DNA of 64,000 bases from Enoplolaimus lenunculus (taxonomy: Eukaryota; Nematoda; Enoplea; Enoplida; Thoracostomopsidae). Of the stretch, positions 47,679-58,584 are shown piece by piece. The position numbers were made by a program, and so were the translations under genes. Where the stretch lies: contig JASANG010000641.1 of NCBI GenBank assembly GCA_030248215.1, positions 352,631 through 416,630 of the forward strand. Direction: 5' to 3'. The number at the start of each line of letters is the position of its first letter. Positions within the stretch are counted from its first letter, which is position 1. Below the pieces are notes generated by a model. The model did no database searches. It worked only from the letters and a program-made list of their open reading frames with translations, and was not told the DNA's origin.

Positions 47679-50600
47679 ATGGCGGATCCAGAAGCACCAC
47701 AAGATACTAAAGGTATGTTACGTGTTATATATCAATTCAGCTTATCAAACTGTGTTTATTATGCAACTTTTTCATTTACGGTACTTGTTAGCTGTCCTTC
47801 GTTTTACTTTCCCCACCGTGAAATGGTTCAATTTGCTAAACTGTAAAAGCGCCGTTGTAAAAATTACTGTTTGCATTAGTGTTGATCAAGGCTAAGCCTA
47901 AGCCTAAGTTTAAATTTCACACTATTCAAAGAACAACTAAAACTTATAAAATGAGTTTAGGTTTTTTTTACTCAATTCTTGCGTTTTGGTTTCGTTGGCA
48001 GATTTGGGGCATTTTTTAACTACATACGTTTCCAGCAGGGTGCAACCGGAATTATAAAATACTGGATAAAAATGTTTGTTACCGAAACATTCATTTTTAA
48101 GCGCTATTTTAGCGCTTTTAATGCTGTAAACACACCATTTAGAATGCCAAAATTCTGAAACAAATGCAGTAGGTGGAAATATATGAATAATTATTACGTT
48201 TGGCACAGATTGAACATTTTGGCAATACACGCTCGAACAATTTTAAATAAATAGTTTAGAATAATGTGCCACTTTTTCTTAAATTTTAGAATGAGAAAAA
48301 ATTTTCAATACCGAAAATACCGAAAAATTCCGGTGAAAAAATACCGGATTTCTTACCGGAACCGGATAGTTAAAATACCGCATTTTCCTACCGGAACCAA
48401 CATTCCGGTTGCACCCTGGTGTCCAGTAAAAGTCTCACAATGAACTTAAGCTTCCTGTATCTGTTGTGGCTGAGACTGTCTTACGATTCAGTTACTTTTC
48501 GAGTTTTAGCGTAAAGGCCGTTGCTGTTTGACTCTTGATATATTTGTGTGAATTAAACAAGTAATAAAACTCTTATCGGCAGTTGAAAAATGTTATTTTA
48601 TTTCAGTTAAATATCCGTCGATCGACGAAACTTCCGATTTAAAACCTCAGCCGGAATCAGGTATGAACGAGAAGATTACTATAAAGCATCCTATTGAATA
48701 AATACTCTCGCAGTTAGCACCGGGTCCACAATTTGCTGTCGTAAAGCTCGCAGTTTATAATAGATCCCTCGCGAGCGTAGCGACCGAGAAATCAAACGCA
48801 ATTTTAGTACTAATGCGTAAGATCGTAATGAAAAATGTTTTATATTGCCGCAGCCGAAATTTTTTAAGTGTACACCGTCCGACACTAGCGGGTATACTCT
48901 GTTAATAACAGCTTAAAAGTTGTCACACAATCGGCAGTCATGTAGGTAGTTCAACCTGCTACGTTGGGGCAAAACCACTTTTGGAGTGGCGTGCACATGA
49001 AATAACAAGCTTACACACAGGGTTAAAACGTTTTTCTAGACAGTAACAATTTTTCTAGACGGGGCTAAGCTGTCAGTGGCCCCCTCTGGGTAGAGGCCCT
49101 AGTAATCGGTCATTACTAGCAAACCAACCGTGATAAATTTGAAATTTAGTTACAGACACAACGCCTGCACCGCAGCATGGTACTGATCCTGAAGAAGTTA
49201 CACCTGTGATTATGCCTCCAGCAAAGTTACAATTTGGCGAATCGCCACAGTCAATCAGTTGTCCGAAATGCAACGAAAACATCGTCACTCAAACAAAAAC
49301 AAAGCCTGGACTGTTGTGTTGGATTATATTTTCTACGCTGTTCGCAGCTGGGTAAAAATCGTCATTGTAAATCATGGAGGTTATAGAAGCCTTAATCAGG
49401 AGGGAGGGGGTTGAGTACGAATCGCTTACAATGACGCATGTGAGATAAGGGGGTCATTGCCAGGGTTTTGGTTTCGGTTTTATGAGGTAGGGCCATTTGG
49501 TTAGAGGCAGTGCAGGCAGCTGGCATTTTGATATCGTAGGACAGGTCAATAGAGCCCAGCTTGTTGGAGGCAGGGGCGGTCTTTGTTTTCTGTTGTGGCC
49601 TCAGTCGCGGTAAGTTCAGTTCTGAAAGTCCTAACTCAGACTGAGTGATTCAACTCAGTCTGAGTTAAAATCAGCTCAGTCGGATTTACAGTGTACATGC
49701 TTGATTGGAACTAACCAGAAACATGCAATGGTTCTTACGCGTATACCTACCGGTATTAAGCATATTTTGCAAACGAAGCTAAAATATTTCCAGAAAAATG
49801 GCTAATTATTTTCGCATTGGGGGTACCGTTTAAGGTCCCCGTTGACTACGAACCCGCTATAGAGACATATTTGGTTTATAGCAGAATCTGAAAATTTGAC
49901 TGGCTTCCAACAGGTTTCTCGAGTAGATCGTGTGAAATGTTCTATAATTTTATAAACAGGTACTTGGTCTAATTGGTACGGTAGGCATGCCCGTAGCCAG
50001 CTCACTTTGCTGTGGGACACAGCTAAACATTTTCAAGTGGGGCATTTTCTAGGGTTAACAAAAATTCTTCCAGAACGACTGAGCCCCTCCCCTGGCTTCG
50101 TCTGGCTACGGGCCCGACGGTTAGGTCGATTAAACTTAGAATTTGCGTAAATATTTAGACCTAATGCATCGATGTGGGTATTCTTTGTTGTTTACAGTGC
50201 TACTTCTCAGCTATAAACGAGCAAACGACCGAATGACCAGCGGTGAATTAATGCTTAGTGAAGACGATTTGTGTGAAAAATTTATCTTTTTTATTTATTT
50301 GTTTGTGTTTTTTAACATTGTGTTTTAGATTTTTTATATTCGTCCTTCCGTGGTGCTGTTGCTGGGTGCCTTTTGTCGTCAAGTCGTGTCTCGACATTCA
50401 ACATTTCTGTCCAAGCTGCAAGCAGCGTGTAGGAACGTTTCGTCGAATTGGGTACGTGTCATACGCATATTAGTAACATGGTTAAAACAAAGACACACTT
50501 TAGCCATTGTTAGATTAAGGGTTGCGCTATACTTGACGTCAGGAGCGGTCTGTCACCGTGTGTCACCCGTACGGCGCCCTCCGTAACTATGCGTCACCAT

Positions 50601-51513
50601 ACATTATCGTATGTGAGTTATTTGCGTACGATACCGCACGGTTACGAACGGCGCCGCGCAGTGACGGACGGCAGCATACGTCAGCAAAAGTATAGCGAAA
50701 CCCTAAGGTTTAAAGATATACGCTGGTAATTAGGGGCGTGTACAAGTGGGGGAATGCAGGAGATATATCGATAGCCCCCTCGAGAAATTCCCGTGGAGAC
50801 AACAAAAAGCGCTTAACTTTAAAATAACCTGTTGGATCCTAACGATCAGAAAACTTTTTTATATACTTGACCTTATACCCTGTCGTATGGAAAGTTTGGC
50901 TTCGGTAGTGCTGCTAAACATACACAAAAACTGTTTTGGATTTTCAACGCTGAAAAGTAGAGCCAAATGTTTTGCGTTTTGCCGATTTTCTAGCAATTAT
51001 TGTTTGACCGTCAATACTAGTAGCGATTTTGGCTTCTTGATCTGTATTACGCACCTAAATTTGTACCACAAAGGTAGGGTCAACAGAAATTTTCAGTTGC
51101 AGTTGCGTCGACGCATGGCAGAGGTTTGTAAATAACTATTAATCTTACCATAATTGGTAAAAGTTCTGGCCAATGTAAATAAAAGGAGCGGAACAGTATT
51201 ATAAGCATATTGCTAAGTCTACGCATCAGCGTAAGAATGAGCATATTCCTTAGCATAAGCTTAAGGGTAAGAATGAGCATATTCCTAAGCCTAAGCGTAA
51301 GAATGAGCATATTCCTAAGCCTAAGCCAAAGTCAAACAAAAAAATTAGTCTAATGCTTAAACTTACTCTTTTCTAGACCAACACAAAAAACGTTCCGCCC
51401 CTGATCTTTACATAGGCCAAAGTTTTAAATCTGATTTCTAAACACTGTATTTTATTTATTTTATTAAATATTTCAGGGGAAGCACACAAGGAGGATCTGG
51501 AGTACAGATTTGA
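47679..51513 (+). CDS. LITAF-domain protein, five exons (left copy)
   Basis: Spliced gene predicted from reading frame and GT-AG sites. Exons are 47679-47712, 48607-48660, 49150-49351, 50329-50451 and 51477-51513. Intron phases are 1, 1, 2 and 2, and the total of 450 nt encodes 149 residues. Residues 1-57 are Pro/Glu/Asp-rich. The LITAF domain is about 58-137: FGESP, CPKC (C67, C70), a hydrophobic membrane-dipping stretch of about 84-114 ending in LPWCCCWVPF, then HFCPSC (H122, C124, C127) and VGTFRR. In known LITAF/SIMPLE proteins the two CPxC knuckles bind one zinc and the hydrophobic segment anchors the protein on the cytosolic face of late endosomes or lysosomes, where it affects sorting. 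No PPxY motif is seen in the N-terminus. The start ATG has context gaaaATGG. The last exon (GGSTQGGSGVQI) is the least certain, because read-through of intron 4 would end at 50,473 instead. All four introns carry GT-AG signals, and several contain MITEs. Confidence 0.85.
48036..48418. mobile_element. hAT-like MITE in LITAF intron 1
   Basis: CAGGGTGCAACCGGAATTAT to ATTCCGGTTGCACCCTG. The flanks GTTTCCAG (48028-48035) and GTGTCCAG (48419-48426) differ at one base. Same family as 41,883. Confidence 0.85.
48925..49104 (-). mobile_element. MITE family B, diverged, in LITAF intron 2
   Basis: CTGCTACGTTGGGGC left part, GTTAAAACGTTTTTCTAGAC interior, and GGCCCCCTCTGGGTAGAGGCCC at the right. It is more diverged than the other copies. 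Confidence 0.45.
49616..49693. mobile_element. MITE family C fragment in LITAF intron 3
   Basis: AACTCAGACTGAGTGATTC, then CAGTCGGATTTACAGTG, followed by TA. The left end is lost. Confidence 0.65.
49988..50116 (-). mobile_element. MITE family B in LITAF intron 3
   Basis: GCCCGTAGCCAGCTCACTTTG to TCGTCTGGCTACGGGCC. Both ends are well kept and the interior is shortened. Confidence 0.8.
50518..50704. mobile_element. GC-rich palindromic MITE in LITAF intron 4
   Basis: AGGGTTGCGCTATACTTGACG to GTCAGCAAAAGTATAGCGAAAC then CCT. Inverted ends about 20 bp. The interior is rich in CGTCAC/GTGACG inverted words and markedly higher in G+C than its surroundings. Confidence 0.75.
51168..51418 (+). mobile_element. 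MITE family A in LITAF intron 4, expanded interior
   Basis: GGCCAATGTAAATAAAAGG to CCCCTGATCTTTACATAGGCC. The interior holds three tandem blocks containing GTAAGAATGAGCATATTCCT. The duplication is AAAGTTCT/AAAGTTTT. Confidence 0.85.
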
Positions 51514-51678
51514 TATTGGAAAATCCACCGTTAGTTTTGTGTATTTTGTGTATATTATGTTGTTTTGTTTTTGTTTGCATTCATAACTTAAGCGGTAGCA
51601 ATTGCAAATCTGTAAGGGGTTGATGGGTAGATGTATTCTCCCCCCCCAAAAAATTACGCCTGTGTCGGAATTACTAGA

Positions 51679-52001
51679 ATCAAGAGTGGATTATGACAAA
51701 AATGTGCAAGTTTTGGGGTCCCGCATGGTACAATATGTACTTACAGGCGTTGCGTTTTTTCGGCCAATCCCCTTTGTTTAGAGGGAGCTTACTGCAACAT
51801 GAATACCACTAAATAAACTATAAGGGAACACGTTTGACGCCGCATACATAAAGTCTCATGGTATGGTTCGCACCGGTTGTATCCCCCTCTAAATAAAGGC
51901 GGAAAACACAAAAAACGCAACGCGTGTCGGGTGGTACATTTTTTCTGCGCAGAATGTATCCAGTTCCATACTCTTGTTGAAGTATGCATCATCCGCTATT
52001 G
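51679..52001 (-). mobile_element. MITE family E
   Basis: ATCAAGAGTGGATTATGAC to GCATCATCCGCTATTG, 323 bp with no insertion. A reading frame at 51789-51992 is conserved in the other arm only because the arms are identical. Confidence 0.7.
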
Positions 52002-52313
52002 TTAGAATTAACCAATTATAAAACGCCGTTTTTATAACACTTGCCTTAGAAGGTTTTCAAACAATTCTAAAAACACTGCAGAAAATTTCTTAAAATTAAT
52101 ACATTATGGACGTTCTACTTCAGCTTAATAGATACTATTTCTCTTCGAAGACATCAGGGATTTATCATTGTGTTTTTGTGCTTGGTTTGCTTTTGTTTAG
52201 CTTGCATTGCAAATAGTTTGGGACATTGTATACAACAGGGCCGTGTCCGTATGGGAATAGGAACCGTGACTTCAGACGCTTTTTACCAAACATCATGTAA
52301 TCGACCTACAGAA

Positions 52314-52376
52314 CGGGAAATGATCTTGGGGTCTTAAGAATCCAAGGCAAGTGCTCACTACTGCACCACGCAGCCC
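52314..52376 (-). mobile_element. tRNA-derived SINE head
   Basis: On the minus strand GCTGCGTGGTGCAGTAGTG and AGCACTTGCCTTGG form a tRNA-like D-arm and A box, followed by AAGATCATTTCCCG as a weak B box. It is a SINE-like fragment and not a working tRNA. Confidence 0.5.
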
Positions 52377-52433
52377 GCCTGTCCAACTACTGTATTCGTC
52401 GAGTATATGTGTGACAAGCATGTATCACATGCT

Positions 52434-52596
52434 TACATGCCTTAACAGTAGCATATGATTTCTAAGACTAAGCGTATGAACGAGCATACACAAAAGCCTA
52501 AGCTTTCACTTAAGCAAAAAAATAGTCTAAAGCTTAAGCTTACTCGATTGCAGTTCCGCAGAAAAACGTTCTCCGCACCTGCTTTTTACATTGGCC
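52434..52596 (+). mobile_element. MITE family A
   Basis: ACATGCCTTAACAGTAGC left part and GCACCTGCTTTTTACATTGGCC at the right, with sparse hexamers. Confidence 0.75.
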
Positions 52597-53007
52597 ATAA
52601 TTTAAATAGATAAACCCTCGAAGTTTTATAATACTTTTGGAAGCGAGTCTGATTTTGATTAGGGTTTCTACATCTGTTCAAATAGTCCTGTTCTTTATAT
52701 GCGTATGTGTATAGTGAGTGAATTGTTAGCTGGGTACTCTGTTTACTATTCCCCACTCGAGCGTTTCCCTCACACGTTAAGAATATTTATAAAATAGACT
52801 AAGGTTTAACTTAAAGGTCAAGCTTAGCTTCAACGCTATTATTTCTATCGGTTTCTTGCGATATAATTTGCTTGTTTGTCATTTGTACGATTGTTTTTGC
52901 TGCTTGCAGATGCTGTCTGTAATAAAAATTTCATTAAATTTTGTTGTTTCGTATTGTTTTTTTAAATTTGTAAATAAACGGAGCAGATAAATAGCCTAAG
53001 CTGTTTC

Positions 53008-53300
53008 GGTCAATGTAACAAAAGGGCCGTACTGCAGAAAGGGGTTCTAGCTAGTAGCCTAGTAAGCGAAGATGAGGTTGTATTTAGATATGTCATCTAA
53101 GTAGGAGGAAATATTGAGTTGTAGTCAGATTGTTGTTATATGTTAAGATTGGTCTAAAGCAGGGATGTTATTTTTAGGGGGTCAGGTTTTGGTGGGTCTA
53201 TAGGAGGTTTAGTTTTGATTATTTTTTTGTTAGGTGAGTAGGTTTATCGGTAGATCATGGCCAATGTATAGCAAGGGGCTTCAGTTTTAGGTGGAAAAAT
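53008..53300 (+). mobile_element. Degraded pair of family A elements
   Basis: It corresponds to 56,640-57,000 read backwards but has lost roughly a quarter of its bases, so GCCTAAGC words appear as TAGTAGCC or GTTAGGTGAG. Element ends (GGTCAATGTAAC at 53,009 and GGCCAATGTATAGC at 53,260) are still legible. Confidence 0.55.
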
Positions 53301-53339
53301 ACAGGGTGAGCGAGCCTCTATGAGTATTTTTATTTGAGG

Positions 53340-54330
53340 AAATTATCTAGTTTTACTGGGTTGGATGGGATAGAGATAGGTTTTGGTTGGCGAGTGGATT
53401 CTATCTAGTTTTCCTGGGTTGGTAGGGAATTGATTGGTTTTGGTTGGACGGGAAAGTGTAAATTCTACCTAGTTTTTCTGGGTTGGTAGGGAAATCTGAG
53501 ATGGGTTTTGGTGAAACGGGAAAGTGGAAATTTAATGCTAGTTTTTCGCTGGGTTGGTAGGGAAACTGAACAAGTTTCGGTTGGAAAACGGGAAAAGTGG
53601 AAAATTTTAATGCTTAGATTTTTTCCCTGGGTTGGTAGGGAAAACCTGATGAAAAGTTTGTTTGGAAAACGGGAAAAGTGGAAATTTTAAATGCTTACAT
53701 TTTCCCTGGGTTTGTAGGGAAAATTTGAAGCATAGATTTTGGTTGGAAAACGGGAAAAGTGGAAAATTTAAAGCCTAGATTTCCTTGGTTGGTAGGGAAA
53801 ATCTGTAGTGTAAAAGTTTGTTTGGAAAAGGGAAAAGTGGAAATTTAAAAGCTTACATTATTCCTGGGTTGGTAGGGAAAATTTGAAGCATAGGTTTTGG
53901 TTGGAAAACGGGAAAAGTGGAAAATTTGAACGCCTTATTTTCCCTTGGTTGGTAGGGAAAATCTGAGTGTAAAAGTTTGTTTGGAAAACGGGAAAAGTGG
54001 AAATTTTAAAAGCTTACATTATTTCTGGGTTGGTAGGGAAAATTTGAAGCATAGGTTTTGGTTGGAAAACGGGAAAGTGGAAATTTAAAAGCCTAGATTT
54101 TCCCTTGGTTGGTAGGGAAAATCTGCAGCATAGGTTTTGATTGGAAAACGGGAAAATTAAAATTTAAACGCCTAAATTTACCCTGGGTTGGTAGGAATAT
54201 TCTGAAGCATTGGTTTTGTTTTTAAAACGGGAAAAGTGGAAAATTTCTACGTCTAGATTTCCCCTTGGTTGGAAAGGAAAATCTAAAGCATAGGTTTTGT
54301 TTGGAAAATGGGAAAAGTAGTAAATTCCAA
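53340..54330 (+). repeat. Minisatellite array, left arm
   Basis: Units contain GGGTTGGTAGGGAAAATCTG, TTTTGGTTGGAAAACGGG and AAAAGTGGAAA. Unit length rises inward from about 57 to 65, 71, 78 and 79 bp. The inner units match the 80-bp consensus of the right array in inverse orientation. The outer short units appear to be the same unit with bases missing. Confidence 0.9.
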
Positions 54331-54829
54331 TGGAATGATTTAACAACACATAGCAGATATTTGCTAAAATTAACAAATTAAATATCATTTCAACGACCTG
54401 ATTTCACCTCACCTGCGCTCATCTCCGTTCCGTACTTTTTTCACTTCCGCTCCGATCTGCATTTTTCACCTCCGTTCATCCTACAAACTAACAGGCAATA
54501 TATTTCGACGCTGGTCAAAACAAGAACCGCGGACGGAAAAGTGCAATGAACAAAATCTACTTTACAGTTAAACCTAAATGAGCAGAGCATTTATCCGAAA
54601 TAATACATGACTATTAAATATATCAGATTTGATAGTCCCAGCACAAGATTGGTCAAAACAAGATACCACCGGGTGGCCCAGTATTATGAGAACATAAGTC
54701 TGTTAACAAAGTCGACGCTTTGAGTGACGCCTTAAGGTTGTAAAAAAGTTTTAATTTGTTTTAAAGACGTTGTTGGCTAATGGCCGGAAAGACGAGGAAA
54801 CATAAATATATCAAATTTGGTCGTCGCTG
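54331..54829. other. Unpaired centre of the palindrome
   Basis: About 500 bp with no counterpart across the axis. It starts with GATATTTGCTAAAATTAACA, also present at 35,608, and CTCCGTTC-rich words reminiscent of the CAGGGTGCAACCGG family. No gene is visible. Confidence 0.6.
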
Positions 54830-54839
54830 ACTTCCAACC

Positions 54840-56545
54840 CAGGGTAAATCTAGGCGTTTTCATTTTCCACTTTTCCCATTTTTCAACCAAAACCTATGCT
54901 TCATATTTTCCCTACCAACCTAAGGTGAATCTAGGCCTTTAAATTTTCCACTTTTCCCATTCTCCAACCAAAACCTATGCTTCAGATTTTCCCTACCAAC
55001 CGAAGGTAAATCTAGGCCTTTAAATTTTCCACTTTTCCCGTTTTCCAACCGAAACCTATGGTTCAGATTTTCCCTACCAACCTAAGGTAAATCTAGGCCT
55101 TTAAATTTTCCACTTTTCCCGTTTTCCAACCAAAACCGATGCTTCAGATTTTCCCTACCAACCTAAGGTAAACTAGGCCTTTAAATTTTCCACTTTTCCC
55201 GTTTTCCAACCAAAACCTATGCTTCAGATTTTTCCTACCAACCTAAGGTAAATCTAGGCCTTTAAATTTTCCACTTTTCCCATTTTGCAACCAAAACCTA
55301 TGCTTCATATTTTCCCTACCAACCTAAGGTAAATCTAGGCCTTTAAATTTTCCACTTTTCCCGTTTTCCAACCAAAATCTATACTTCAGACTTTCCCTAA
55401 CAAGCCAGGGTAAATCTAAGCATTAAAATTTTCCACTTTTCCCGTTTTCCAACCAAAACCTATGCCTTACGCTTGAATTTTCCACTTTTCCCGTTTTCCA
55501 ACCGAAACCTTTGCTTCAGGTTTTCCCTACCAACCCAGCGAAAAAATCTAGGCATTAGAATTTTCCACTTTTCCCGTTTTCCAACCAAAACCTATGCTTC
55601 AGATTTTCCCTACCAACCTAAGGTAAATCTAGGCCTTTAAATTTTCCACTTTTCCCATTCTCCAACCAAAACCTATGCTTCAGATTTTCCCTACCAACCG
55701 AAGGTAAATCTAGGCCTTTAAATTTTCCACTTTTCCCGTTTTCCAACCGAAACCTATGGTTCAGATTTTCCCTACCAACCTAAGGTAAATCTAGGCCTTT
55801 AAATTTTCCACTTTTCCCGTTTTCCAACCAAAACCGATGCTTCAGATTTTCCCTACCAACCTAAGGTAAACTAGGCCTTTAAATTTTCCACTTTTCCCGT
55901 TTTCCAACCAAAACCTATGCTTCAGATTTTTCCTACCAACCTAAGGTAAATCTAGGCCTTTAAATTTTCCACTTTTCCCATTTTCCAACCAAAACCTATG
56001 CTTCATATTTTCCCTACCAACCTAAGGTAAATCTAGGCCTTTAAATTTTCCACTTTTCCCGTTTTCCAACCAAAATCTATACTTCAGACTTTCCCTACCA
56101 AGCCAGGGTAAATCTAAGCATTAAAATTTTCCACTTTTCCCGTTTTCCAACCGAAACCTTTGCTTCAGGTTTTCCCTACCAACCCAGCGAAAAAATCTAA
56201 GCATTAAAATTTTCCACTTTTCCCGTTTTCCAACCGAAACCTTTGCTTCAGGTTTTCCCTACCAACCCAGCGAAAAAATCTAGGCATTAGAATTTTCCAC
56301 TTTTCCCGTTTTCCAGCCAAAACCCATGCTTCAGATTTCCCTACCAACCCATGGGAAAAATCTAGGCATTAGAATTTTACACTTTTCCCGTTTTCCAACC
56401 AAAACCAATGTTTCAGATTTTCCCTACCAACCCAGGGGAAAATCTAGGCATTAGAATTACCCACTTTTCCCGTTTTCCAACCAAAACCTATGCTTCTGAT
56501 TTCCCATCCAACCCAGGGTAAAATCTAGGCATTAAATTTTCCTAC
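54840..56545 (-). repeat. Minisatellite array, right arm, with higher-order repeat
   Basis: About 21 units of roughly 80 bp (TTCCACTTTTCCCGTTTTCC, AACCAAAACCTATGCTTCAG, ATTTTCCCTACCAACC, GGTAAATCTAGGCC). Variant units occur in the same order twice: CCATTCTCC at 54,957 and 55,654, followed each time by GGTTCAG, ACCGATG, GTAAACTAGG and TTTTTCC variants. This gives a higher-order period of about 697 bp. The distal units switch to an AATCTAGGCATTAGAATT variant. Confidence 0.92.
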
Positions 56546-56662
56546 GAAATCAGCGGAAAATTTAGCCGTCATACAGGAGTGGCTGCGCTGCACTCCTGGT
56601 TATATGTTTTCCACCGTGGAAAACTGGAAGCCCCTGTGCTATACATTGGCCCATGAGTCTAA

Positions 56663-56773
56663 GCCGATAAAGCCTAAGCTTCAGCCTAAGCAAAAAAAGT
56701 AATCAAGAATCTAAACCTGCTCTTTTATAGACCCACCAGAAACCTGGACCCCTCTTAAAAAGTAACATGGGCC
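56663..56773 (+). mobile_element. MITE family A, subfamily 2, left end lost
   Basis: GGCCCATGAGTCTAAGCC, then CCAGAAACCTGGACCCCTC and AAAAGTAACATGGGCC. It directly adjoins another family A right end (GCCCCTGTGCTATACATTGG). Confidence 0.7.
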
Positions 56774-56854
56774 CTTTGTCTTATGCAGACCAATCGTTGT
56801 TTAACGAGTTTATGAACAACAATTGGCCTTTGGGACTTTTATCAACTGCGGCAG

Positions 56855-56998
56855 ATTGGCATTTTTTACGCTTCGCTTAGGCTTAGGGATTGACATATAC
56901 TTAAATACAACCTCATTCTTTCGCTTAGGCTTAGGGCTAGGCGTAGGCTTAGGAACCCGCTTATGCTGCAGTTACGGCCCTTTTGTTTACATTGACCG
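56855..56998 (-). mobile_element. MITE family A, partial
   Basis: CGCTTAGGCTTAGGG-type hexamers ending in TTACGGCCCTTTTGTTTACA and TTGACC. The opposite end is missing. Its left-arm partner lies in the damaged patch at 53.0 kb. Confidence 0.65.
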
Positions 56999-57413
56999 AA
57001 ACAGCTTAGGCTATTTATCTGCTCCGTTTATTTACAAATTTAAAAAAACAATACGAAACAACAAAATTTAATGAAATTTTTATTACAGACAGCATTCTGC
57101 AAGCAGCAAAAACAATCGTTACAAATGACAAACAAGCAAATTATATCGCAAGAAACCGATAGAAATAATAGCGTTGAAGCTAAGCTTGACCTTTAAGTTA
57201 AACCTTAGTCTATTTTATAAATATTCTTAACGTGTGAGGGAAACGCTTCGAGTGGGGAATAGTAAACAGAGTACCCAGCTAACAATTCACTCACTATACA
57301 CATACGCATATAAAGACACAGGACTATTTGAACAGATGTTAGAAACCCTAATCAAAATCAGACTCGCTTCCAAAAGTATTATAAAACTTCGAGGGTTTAT
57401 CTATTTAAATTAT

Positions 57414-57583
57414 GGCCAATGTAAAAAGCAGGTGCGGAGAACGTTTTTCTGCGGAACTGCAATCGAGTAAGCTTAAGCTTTAGACTATTTTTTTGCTTAA
57501 GTGAAAGCTTAGGCTTTTGTGTATGCTCGTTCATACGCTTAGTCTTAGAAATCATATGCTACTGTTAAGGCATGTAAGCATGT
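57414..57583 (-). mobile_element. MITE family A (mirror of 52,434)
   Basis: GGCCAATGTAAAAAGCAGG start. It mirrors the left-arm copy closely. Confidence 0.75.
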
Positions 57584-57633
57584 GATACATGCTTGTCACA
57601 CATATACTCGACGAATACAGTAGTTGGACAGGC

Positions 57634-57697
57634 GGGCTGCGTGGTGCAGTAGTGAGCACTTGCCTTGGATTCTTAAGACCCCAAGATCATTTCCCGT
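57634..57697 (+). mobile_element. tRNA-derived SINE head (mirror of 52,314)
   Basis: GGGCTGCGTGGTGCAGTAGT with the same A-box and weak B-box features as the left-arm copy. Confidence 0.5.
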
Positions 57698-58008
57698 TCT
57701 GTAGGTCGATTACATGATGTTTGGTAAAAAGCGTCTGAAGTCACGGTTCCTATTCCCATACGGACACGGCCCGTTGTATACAATGTCCCAAACTATTTGC
57801 AATGCAAGCTAAACAAAAGCAAACCAAGCACAAAAACACAATGATAAATCCCTGATGTCTTCGAAGAGAAATAGTATCTATTAAGCTGAAGTAGAACGTC
57901 CATAATGTATTAATTTTAAGAAATTTTCTGCAGTGTTTTTAGAATTGTTTGAAAACCTTCTAAGGCAAGTGTTATAAAAACGGCGTTTTATAATTGGTTA
58001 ATTCTAAC

Positions 58009-58330
58009 AATAGCGGATGATGCATACTTCAACAAGAGTATGGAACTGGATACATTCTGCGCAGAAAAAATGTACCACCCGACACGCGTTGCGTTTTTTG
58101 TGTTTTCCGCCTTTATTTAGAGGGGGATACAACCGGTGCGAACCATACCATGAGACTTTATGTATGCGGCGTCAAACGTGTTCCCTTATAGTTTATTTAG
58201 TGGTATTCATGTTGCAGTAAGCTCCCTCTAAACAAAGGGGATTGGCCGAAAAAACGCAACGCCTGTAAGTACATATTGTACCATGCGGGACCCCAAAACT
58301 TGCACATTTTTGTCATAATCCACTCTTGAT
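58009..58330 (+). mobile_element. MITE family E (mirror of 51,679)
   Basis: CAATAGCGGATGATGC to ATAATCCACTCTTGAT. Confidence 0.7.
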
Positions 58331-58584
58331 TCTAGTAATTCCGACACAGGCGTAATTTTTTGGGGGGGAACATCTACCCATCAACCCCTTACAATTTGCA
58401 ATTGCTACCGCTTAAGTTATGAATGCAAACAAAAACAAAACAACATAATATACACAAAATACACAAAACTAACGGTGGATTTTCCAATATCAAATCTGTA
58501 CTCCAGATCCTCCTTGTGTGCTTCCCCTGAAATATTTAATAAAATAAATAAAATACAGTGTTTAGAAATCAGATTTAAAACTTT

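Larger units (their letters stand above)
45987..54330 (+). repeat. Giant inverted repeat, left arm
   Basis: Reading the right arm (54,830-64,000) backwards reproduces this sequence. The coordinate sum of matching bases drifts only from 109,987 at the outer edge to 110,009 near 51.9 kb, so few indels separate the arms. Most compared blocks of 60-90 codons translate identically. The outer limit is set by the window edge, since position 64,000 pairs with 45,987, and the true arm may be longer. The innermost 1.3 kb corresponds to its partner only with many missing bases (53.02-53.56 kb) and a different repeat count. Confidence 0.93.

Noticed and set aside
53340-56545. CRISPR-like array
   Set aside because: The units are contiguous 80-bp tandem repeats without distinct spacers, in a eukaryotic context.
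56570-56602. Extra copy of the GPCR tail motif (ACAGGAGTGG and CACTCCTGG)
   Set aside because: Only about 10 bases match, in a small local palindrome. Chance similarity is more likely.
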